From positions 1 through 64,000 of the forward strand of contig NZ_FNJO01000007.1 of NCBI RefSeq assembly GCF_900104095.1: a stretch of 64,000 bases of DNA, given 5' to 3'. The notes under the pieces were generated by a model. It was not told the DNA's origin. It worked only from the letters and a program-made list of their open reading frames with translations, and did not search any database. The position numbers and the translations under genes are program-made. Shown here one piece after another: positions 58,516 to 64,000 of this stretch. This stretch comes from Ralstonia sp. 25mfcol4.1. GTDB lineage: Bacteria > Pseudomonadota > Gammaproteobacteria > Burkholderiales > Burkholderiaceae. How positions within the stretch are numbered: position 1 is the first letter of the stretch; each line of letters begins with the position of its first letter.

Positions 58516-59520
58516 ATGAGCATCACCAATCAAACCTCGAAGGCGCGCAGACGCCTGCTGGCCGCTGGCGTCGCAATGGCAGCCGGCTTTGCCGTCATGA
58601 CCGGCGCTCAGGCGCAGGGCAACTATCCGACCAAGCCGATCACGATGATCGTGCCGTTCTCGGCCGGCGGCACCACCGACATCCTGGCCCGTATCGTCAG
58701 CCTGCAACTGGGCAAGGCGCTGGGTCAGCCGGTGGTGGTGGACAACCGTCCGGGCGCAGGCGGCAACATCGGCGCGTCGCTGGCCGCCAAGGCACCGGGC
58801 GACGGCTACACGCTGTTCATGGGCACGATCGGCACGCATGCGATCAACCAGTCGCTGTACTCGAAGCTGCCGTACGACCCGGTCAAGGACTTCGCGCCGA
58901 TCACGCGCGTGGCCATGGTGCCGAACATCGTCGTGGTGAACCCGAAGGTGCCGGTTCACAACATCAAGGAGCTGATCGCCTACGTCAAGGCCAACCCGGA
59001 CAAGCTGTCGTACGGTTCGTCGGGCAGCGGTTCGTCGATGCACCTGTCGGGCGAGCTGTTCAACTCGATGACCGGCCTGCATATCCAGCACATTCCGTAC
59101 AAGGGCAGCGCCCCGGCCGTGAACGACCTGCTGGGCAACCAGATCGGGCTGATGTTCGACAACATGCCGTCGTCGTACCCGCACGTGAAGGCTGGCAAGC
59201 TGCGCGCCATCGCCGTGACCTCGGGCAAGCGGTCGCCGGCACTGCCGGACGTGCCGACCGTGGCCGAAGCCGGTGTGCCGGGCTATGAAGCCACGTCGTG
59301 GTTCGCCCTGTATGCCACTGGCGGCACGCCGCAGCCGATCGTCGATCGCCTGAACGCCGAAGTGGTCAAGATCCTGGCCATGCCGGAAGTCAAGAAGCAG
59401 ATGGCCGAGCAAGGCGCCGAGCCGAATCCGGAGAAGCCGGCCCAGCTGGCCGCCTTCATGAAGTCCGAAACCGCCAAGTGGGCCAAGGTGGTGAAGGCTT
59501 CCGGCGCGACGGTGGACTGA
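58516..59520 (+). CDS. Bug-family (TctC-type) tripartite tricarboxylate transporter receptor
   Basis: A 334-residue periplasmic substrate-binding protein. A signal peptide with RRRLLAAGVAMAAGFAVMTG ends at AQAQ. The mature part shows the Bug pattern YPTKPITMIVPFSAGGTTDI, VVDNRPGAGGNIG and IPYKGSAPAVNDLL. Burkholderiaceae carry hundreds of these, often without membrane partners nearby, as here. The ligand is probably a carboxylate. TGGAG precedes the ATG at 58516. It may share a transcript with the SDR 110 bp upstream. Confidence 0.92.
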   Translation: MSITNQTSKARRRLLAAGVAMAAGFAVMTGAQAQGNYPTKPITMIVPFSAGGTTDILARIVSLQLGKALGQPVVVDNRPGAGGNIGASLAAKAPGDGYTLFMGTIGTHAINQSLYSKLPYDPVKDFAPITRVAMVPNIVVVNPKVPVHNIKELIAYVKANPDKLSYGSSGSGSSMHLSGELFNSMTGLHIQHIPYKGSAPAVNDLLGNQIGLMFDNMPSSYPHVKAGKLRAIAVTSGKRSPALPDVPTVAEAGVPGYEATSWFALYATGGTPQPIVDRLNAEVVKILAMPEVKKQMAEQGAEPNPEKPAQLAAFMKSETAKWAKVVKASGATVD

Positions 59521-59572
59521 TCGCCTGAGCCTGCGTCCGTAGTCCGCAGGCAAGCCATACAGCAGTACTGGA

Positions 59573-59609
59573 ACCGGCCCCGGGCGCCTGCCCGGCGGCC
59601 GGTTTTTTA
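59573..59609 (+). terminator. Rho-independent terminator after the Bug gene
   Basis: The arms ACCGGCC (59573-59579) and GGCCGGT (59597-59603), with inner CCCGG-type pairing, are followed by TTTTTT. It ends the SDR-Bug transcription unit. Confidence 0.88.
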
Positions 59610-59633
59610 TTGCCCGCGCCAAAGCCCGCGCGC

Positions 59634-59664
59634 CAAAGAAAAAGCCCGCGAGGTTGTCGCGGGC
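59634..59664 (-). terminator. Rho-independent terminator of the 71-residue gene
   Basis: On the minus strand GCCCGCGA (59664-59657) pairs with TCGCGGGC (59651-59644) and is followed by TTTTTCTTT. It lies 85 bp after the stop of the small gene at 59750-59965. Confidence 0.83.
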
Positions 59665-59749
59665 GCAAATCCCAGGTCCGTGAAGGACAGGAGGAGACAA
59701 GCTGCAGCTTCGGCGCGCCGCCGGGCAGGCCCCGGCAGCCCGCGGGCAA

Positions 59750-59965
59750 TCAGGACAGGCTGTATTTGACCACCTGCTCCTCGACACCGACGAAGCGCAC
59801 CAGCTGCCGCAGGCCGCTGGCGTATTCCTTGATATGGTGGCCGTCCGGGGTATCGGGCAGCCGGTAGTAGATCGGGGCCGTTCCGGCACGTGCGCGCGCG
59901 GCGCTGATGGACGCCGACGACTCGCCCGCTGCCGTGCCTTCGGTGATTTCCGGTCTTGCGTTCAT
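59750..59965 (-). CDS. Small hypothetical protein, 71 residues
   Basis: A protein starting MNARPEITEGTAAGESSASI. A Ser/Ala/Arg-rich head precedes an ordered-looking tail: YYRLPDTPDGHHIKEYASG then LRQLVRFVGVEEQVVKYSLS. No signal, helix-turn-helix or metal motif is evident. CTGGGAG lies 6-7 nt before the ATG and a good terminator follows, so a real monocistronic gene is likely. Function unknown. Confidence 0.68.
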   Translation of the reverse strand: MNARPEITEGTAAGESSASISAARARAGTAPIYYRLPDTPDGHHIKEYASGLRQLVRFVGVEEQVVKYSLS

Positions 59966-60306
59966 CGACGACTCCCAGGAGACGCATGGCGCTGAACGTT
60001 GGGCCGGCAAGGAAAAGGCGCGCGCATGCGGGTGGCAATGTCTGGAATGTATTGCAAGCGGTCGCGAAAAGCCATTTCGATTTTTTTACATCAGTTTCAG
60101 GACAATTGCCTGAGTTGTCATATTTAGGATTCTGTTGAGCTGTCGATATCCGGAGGATGGGTGCCGCGCCGGCGCCGCCCAACAGGCGTTGCAAGGGTTA
60201 ACGGCATGACGCGCCCTGACTTGCGCGCTACCATAGCGCCACCCTGAACATTCCCGGCTCAAGGCAGCAACGTTCATGCCAACCCGGGCCACCAATTCCA
60301 CGGCGA
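59966..60306. other. Intergenic region between divergent genes
   Basis: About 340 bp separating the small minus-strand gene and the PadR gene. It includes an AT-rich stretch (60075-60135) suited to a promoter, with TTTTTTACATCAG and TCATATTTAGGATTC. I see no further coding region, operator palindrome or RNA gene. Confidence 0.5.
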
Positions 60307-60897
60307 ATGTCCACCCAGCACGCGCTCCTGATTTCCCTGATTGAAAAGCCGTCGTCGGGTTACGACCTGGCGCGCCGGTTCGACAAGTCCATCGGCTATT
60401 TCTGGCACGCCACGCACCAGCAGATTTACCGCGAACTGGGGCGGATGGCCGAAATGGGCTGGATTGCGGCCGAGGACGGCGGCAAGGATCAGGCGGCCAT
60501 GGCCGCCCCGGGCAGCACCCCCGACGGGGCGCCGGCGGAAAAAAGGAATCGCAAGAAGGTCTATTACGTGCTGCCGTCCGGCCGCGACGAACTGGTGCGA
60601 TGGGTGCTCTCGCCCGGTGCGGGGCTGGACCAGCGTGAGGAAATTCTGGTCAAGCTACGTGCAGATGCTGCAATCGGGCCGCTCGGGCTGGACGAGGAAA
60701 TGCGACGCCTGATCGCCCTGCACGAGGATCGCCTGGCGCTCTACCGCGATATCGAACGCAAGGATTTCGGCGGCACGCTCGATCGGCGCCAGCAAATCCA
60801 GTATGCGCTGCTGCGGCGAGGCATCCGGTTCCAGGAGGACTGGGTGAAGTGGGGGCGCGACTTGATGCCGCTGCTGGAAAAGCCCGGCGAAGGATAA
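60307..60897 (+). CDS. PadR-family transcriptional regulator
   Basis: A 196-residue regulator. The N-terminal winged helix reads ALLISLIEKPSSGYDLARRF, FWHATHQQIYRELGRMAEMG, WI and the wing KVYYVLPSGRDELVRWVL, interrupted by a Gly/Pro-rich insert (about 60-80). The C-terminal Vir_act_alpha_C part has LGLDEEMRRLIALHEDRLALY. PadR proteins control phenolic-acid or efflux genes. The neighbour on the minus strand, nitronate monooxygenase, is a convergent gene, so the target is not obvious. Confidence 0.88.
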   Translation: MSTQHALLISLIEKPSSGYDLARRFDKSIGYFWHATHQQIYRELGRMAEMGWIAAEDGGKDQAAMAAPGSTPDGAPAEKRNRKKVYYVLPSGRDELVRWVLSPGAGLDQREEILVKLRADAAIGPLGLDEEMRRLIALHEDRLALYRDIERKDFGGTLDRRQQIQYALLRRGIRFQEDWVKWGRDLMPLLEKPGEG

Positions 60898-60989
60898 CGG
60901 CACATCACCGGCTGACGATCGCCTTTCCCGCCCGGTCTTGCACCGGCGCGGGAAAGGGAGACGTCAGGAATACATCAGAAAAACGCCAA

Positions 60990-61979
60990 TCAGGCGACGC
61001 TGGCCGCATGCGCGGCGGCTTCGGCCGGCGCCAGCCCCAGGCGGCGGCGAGCCAGCGCGTATTCTTCGACGAAACGGCGCACCAGCTCGGCCGCCGGCAC
61101 CACGCGCTTGATGGCGCCCACGCCCTGACCGGCGCCCCAGATGTCCTTCCACGGCTTGACGCGGGTCGAACCGAAGTTCATGGCCGTGGCATCCGAGGTC
61201 GGCAGTGCTTCCGGGTCCAAGCCGGAGCGCACGATGCTTTCGCGCAGATAGTTGCCGTGCACGCCCGTGAACAGGTTGGAATAGATGATGTCGTCGGCGT
61301 TGCTGTCGACGATCATCTGCTTGTAGGCGTCCTGGGCATTGGCTTCCAGCGTGGCAATGAAGGCCGAGCCGATATAGGCCAGGTCGGCACCGGCGGCCTG
61401 GGCGGCCAGCACGGCGTCACCGCTGGCGATGGCGCCGGACAGCAGCAGCGGACCATCGAACCATTCCCGGATCTCGTGCAACAGCGCAAACGGCGACAGC
61501 GTGCCGGCATGGCCGCCTGCGCCGGCCGCGACGGCGATCAGGCCGTCGGCGCCCTTGTCGATCGCCTTGCGGGCAAAGGTATTGTTGATCACGTCATGCA
61601 GCACGATGCCGCCGTACGAATGCACGGCCTCGTTGACTTCAACACGGGCGCCCAGCGACGTGATGACGATGGGCACCTTGTAGCGCACACACATTTCCAG
61701 GTCGTGTTCGAGCCGGTCGTTGGACTTGTGCACGATCTGGTTGACCGCGAACGGTGCGGCGGGCCGGTCGGGGTGCCTGGCGTCGTGCTCGGCCAGCTCG
61801 GTCGTGATGCGGTCGAGCCATTCCTCCAGCTTCTCGGCAGGACGCGCGTTGAGCGCCGGGAACGAGCCCACCACGCCGGCCTTGCATTGCGCGATGACCA
61901 GATCGGGATTGGAAATGATGAACAGCGGCGAGCAGACGGCCGGCAGCGACAGGTTTTGCAGCAGGGCGGGAATGGCCAT
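60990..61979 (-). CDS. Nitronate monooxygenase (2-nitropropane dioxygenase family)
   Basis: A 329-residue FMN-dependent TIM-barrel enzyme. The FMN-binding features are VCSPLFIISNPDLVIAQ, the AAGAGGHAGTLSPFALL loop and AAQAAGADLAYIGSAF; KPWKDIWGAGQGVGAIK is the family's C-terminal loop. It oxidises alkyl nitronates to carbonyls and nitrite, protecting from toxic propionate-3-nitronate. GAAGGAACCGTC precedes the ATG. Two copies of TGCAAC-CA-GTTGCA lie 92 and 142 bp upstream, candidate operators. Confidence 0.9.
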   Translation of the reverse strand: MAIPALLQNLSLPAVCSPLFIISNPDLVIAQCKAGVVGSFPALNARPAEKLEEWLDRITTELAEHDARHPDRPAAPFAVNQIVHKSNDRLEHDLEMCVRYKVPIVITSLGARVEVNEAVHSYGGIVLHDVINNTFARKAIDKGADGLIAVAAGAGGHAGTLSPFALLHEIREWFDGPLLLSGAIASGDAVLAAQAAGADLAYIGSAFIATLEANAQDAYKQMIVDSNADDIIYSNLFTGVHGNYLRESIVRSGLDPEALPTSDATAMNFGSTRVKPWKDIWGAGQGVGAIKRVVPAAELVRRFVEEYALARRRLGLAPAEAAAHAASVA

Positions 61980-62070
61980 GACGGTTCCTTCGGAGGAGGC
62001 GGCAAATCGGTGGGGCACATGCCATCGACGCGGCGAGGCAAGCAGGCGATCAGGCAATCGGACTTGTTAT

Positions 62071-62084
62071 GCAACCAGTTGCAT
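62071..62084. promoter_or_regulatory. Palindromic operator, copy 1 (TGCAACCAGTTGCA)
   Basis: A 14-bp inverted repeat TGCAAC-CA-GTTGCA upstream of the nitronate monooxygenase gene. An identical site in opposite orientation lies 50 bp away at 62121-62134. Confidence 0.68.
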
Positions 62085-62120
62085 GATGAATCGCAAGGTA
62101 TCACGTTCGCCGGGCTACCT

Positions 62121-62134
62121 GCAACTGGTTGCAA
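62121..62134. promoter_or_regulatory. Palindromic operator, copy 2 (TGCAACTGGTTGCA)
   Basis: The exact reverse complement of copy 1, centred 50 bp (nearly five helical turns) from it, in the region divergent between the nitronate monooxygenase and the recombinase-like gene. The pair probably binds one TetR- or MarR-type dimer each. Confidence 0.68.
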
Positions 62135-62217
62135 TGACTATTTGCGGCACCGCCGCAGCGGCCAGTGGCGCATTGTCTACAATGGCCCCATTGCCTTAGC
62201 GCCATGCAGGAGAAGAA

Positions 62218-63279
62218 GTGGTGACTCACCCCGCGATCGACGCCCGCCAGGCCGGCGGGGCGCAGCCGGTGTCCGACGACCTGTTCGATGCCGACCTTGC
62301 CGCCTGGTATCGGCAGCCCGAACGTGCATTCGATGGCTGGCTGGCGCGGCATGGCTTTCGCCCCGGCACGGCCATCGTGTACCGCGCGATGTGGGGCAAG
62401 TTGCTGCGCTGGTCCGCCGAACAGGGTCTGCCGCCACTGAAATGGTCGGCCGCCCAGATCGGCGCCTTTCTCGATGCGCAGAATCTGCACAAGCGACACC
62501 GCTATCGATATGCGCGACTGATAGAGCGGATCTTCCATCACCTGGCTACACTGCAACAGAATTTGCACAATCCGGCCAGCCAGGCGGTCAAGGCGCATCT
62601 GGCCGACGGCGAGAACGATCCCACCGCCTTCCTGCTGCCAGGCGAGCGCGACCTGCTGGTGGCCCGCATCCTGGCCCCCCAGCCGGAATTGCCAAGCGGC
62701 AAGGATGCCAGGGGCGACATGTCCCCGACAGCCTGGAAGCGTGCCCGCGATGTGGCGCTGCTTGCCACCTTGCTGGGCGGCGGCCTGAAGGTTGCCGAGG
62801 TGCGCGCGTTGCGCCTGGATGCCATCGAAGGCATCGACGGCGGTGCCATGGCCATCCGCATGGTTCGCCCCGATAACGGGCGTACTTATATGGTGCCGCT
62901 GTTTGGCTTCGCCCATGCGCCGCTGCGCCGGTGGCTGGCGGTGCGTCAGGCGGCGGACTCTTTGGGCGACCTGGTATTCCCGGCGATGGCCAACGGCCGG
63001 CCGATGCATGCAGCGTCGATCTATCGCCGCATTGAAATCCTGCTGGAGGAGGCCGGCGTGCTGGCCGGACGCAGCGAGCGGGCGTCCCCCCAAACGCTGC
63101 GCAATACGTGTGGCGCCATGCATTTCGATGCCGGTACCACGCCGGCCGCCGTGGCCCAGCTGCTGGGCATGCGCGATCTCGAATCGGGCTGGCGGCTGCA
63201 CGCGGCCTACGAGGCGTGGCAGGCCCGCGCAGGGTTGCCTCTGATGGCGCCCCAGGCCGCGCGCGCCCCGGAATCCTGA
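62218..63279 (+). CDS. Tyrosine-recombinase-fold protein with altered catalytic residues
   Basis: A 353-residue protein with the two-domain layout of phage integrases: an N-terminal SAM-like core-binding domain (about 35-125, YRAMWGKLLRWSAEQGLPPL) and a catalytic-domain fold (about 175-335). Key residues differ: the first Arg of GLRxSE is Lys (GGGLKVAEVRALRL), the His of HxLRH is Gln (SPQTLRNTCG, Arg kept), and LLGH is LLGM; a Tyr remains in HAAYEAW. So strand exchange activity is doubtful. AGGAG precedes the GTG. There are no attachment sites or phage genes nearby, suggesting a host-adapted protein. Confidence 0.8.
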   Translation: MVTHPAIDARQAGGAQPVSDDLFDADLAAWYRQPERAFDGWLARHGFRPGTAIVYRAMWGKLLRWSAEQGLPPLKWSAAQIGAFLDAQNLHKRHRYRYARLIERIFHHLATLQQNLHNPASQAVKAHLADGENDPTAFLLPGERDLLVARILAPQPELPSGKDARGDMSPTAWKRARDVALLATLLGGGLKVAEVRALRLDAIEGIDGGAMAIRMVRPDNGRTYMVPLFGFAHAPLRRWLAVRQAADSLGDLVFPAMANGRPMHAASIYRRIEILLEEAGVLAGRSERASPQTLRNTCGAMHFDAGTTPAAVAQLLGMRDLESGWRLHAAYEAWQARAGLPLMAPQAARAPES

Positions 63280-63398
63280 GAATCATTTGAATGCCGGACG
63301 CGGCCGTAATAGGGGTGGGATAAGATGTCGGATCGACGCGCGAATCCCGATCCGGATTCGGCCAGCGTCCTGAAATACTTACCGACCTGACAATTTCC

Positions 63399-64000
63399 AT
63401 GGCTGAAACGTTATTGCTGACCGGCGCAACCGGATATATCGCCTCGCACACCTGGGTGGCGTTGCATGAGGCGGGCTATCAAGTGATCGGACTTGATAAT
63501 CTGTGTAACAGCAGCCGCGAGGTGGTGAGCCGGCTGGCCCGCATTACTGGCACCACGCCGAATTTCGTCGAAGGCGATGTGCGCGATCGCGCGCTGCTGG
63601 ACCGCCTGTTTGCCGAGCACGAGATTGCCGGTGCGATTCATTTTGCGGCGCTGAAGGCCGTGGGCGAATCGGTCAGCAAGCCGCTCGAATATTACGGAAA
63701 CAACCTCGAAGGCATGATCACGCTATGCAGCGCCATGCAGGCGGCTGGCGTGCGGCAACTGGTGTTCAGTTCGTCGGCCACGGTCTATGGCAATCCGCAT
63801 ACGGTGCCTATTCTCGAGGATTTCCCGCTATCGGCCACCAATCCCTACGGGCAGACCAAATTGATGGGCGAGCAGATCCTGCGAGATCTGGAAAAATCCG
63901 ATCCGGAATGGCGTATCGCTTTTCTACGGTATTTCAATCCGGTCGGGGCACATGAAAGCGGCCTGATTGGCGAGGACCCTGGCGGCATTCCGAACAACCT
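63399..64000 (+). CDS. galE: UDP-glucose 4-epimerase (partial, runs off the window)
   Basis: The first 200 residues of an extended SDR. The NAD loop is LLTGATGYIASHT (canonical GGAGYIGSH), then GLDNLCNSS, AIHFAALKAVGESV, SSSATVYGNP with the catalytic Ser, and YGQTK giving Tyr-x3-Lys. FNPVGAHESGLIGEDP follows in the GalE pattern. It interconverts UDP-glucose and UDP-galactose for polysaccharide synthesis. The start is at ATG 63399; the end lies beyond 64000. Confidence 0.94.
   Translation, partial: MAETLLLTGATGYIASHTWVALHEAGYQVIGLDNLCNSSREVVSRLARITGTTPNFVEGDVRDRALLDRLFAEHEIAGAIHFAALKAVGESVSKPLEYYGNNLEGMITLCSAMQAAGVRQLVFSSSATVYGNPHTVPILEDFPLSATNPYGQTKLMGEQILRDLEKSDPEWRIAFLRYFNPVGAHESGLIGEDPGGIPNN

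Noticed and set aside
62135..63398. Integrated prophage or genomic island around the recombinase-like gene
   Set aside because: Neighbours are housekeeping-type genes, no direct repeats or tRNA target are visible, and the catalytic residues are altered.

Overview
This window looks like the chromosome of a high-GC betaproteobacterium of the family Burkholderiaceae, most probably Cupriavidus or a close Ralstonia relative. The signs are the 23S/5S tail, a Bug-type solute receptor, a pcaIJF set, a Tad pilus locus with a DUF3613 gene, SorAB-type sulfite oxidation and many small MarR/GntR/LysR/IclR regulators. The genus is an inference; no database search was possible.

Layout. 1-900: 3' end of a 23S rRNA gene, a 5S rRNA gene, a strong terminator and a GIY-YIG protein. 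930-3574: ohr/ohrR peroxide defence with a textbook OhrR box, then a Do-family periplasmic protease. 4293-6364: MarR regulator and DHA2-type MFS exporter. 6497-10508: moxR-DUF58-tgpA operon. 10768-13851: PhyH-type dioxygenase, a soluble histidine kinase, an AraC regulator and a 55-residue ORF. 14133-22733: a catabolic island made of a FadR-type GntR regulator, an iron-sulfur flavoprotein reductase, a DUF336 protein, an aldehyde dehydrogenase, a heme-oxygenase-like diiron oxidase (HDO), an ornithine-cyclodeaminase-family dehydrogenase and, divergently, a permease, two 2Fe-2S ferredoxins and a 104-residue unknown. 22787-24408: sorA/sorB-like sulfite dehydrogenase. 24685-32240: IclR and LysR regulators, a 15-residue-repeat secreted protein, YggT, MarR, a glycine-zipper lipoprotein, dienelactone hydrolase, a PLD-family protein and dodecin. 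32270-37333: a TpsB/FhaC-like outer-membrane protein beside two divergent paralogous lipoproteins with PLAPVTGL repeats. 37437-50186: a Tad/Flp type IVc pilus locus preceded by an rRNA-type boxA and followed by a sigma-54 activator. 50273-54468: sbcDC. 54818-59520: pcaIJF behind a PcaR-type operator, an SDR and a Bug receptor. 59750-64000: small protein, PadR regulator, nitronate monooxygenase, a tyrosine-recombinase-like protein with altered catalytic residues, and the start of galE.

The most interesting systems are: (1) the HDO island, where a putative O2-activating diiron enzyme has all six metal ligands of the CADD type, its own apparent electron-transfer chain and candidate GntR operators upstream of each transcription unit; (2) the boxA element and hairpins in front of the Tad pilus operon, suggesting Nus-dependent antitermination of a non-rRNA operon; and (3) the TpsB-like protein paired with repeat lipoproteins rather than a classical TpsA exoprotein.
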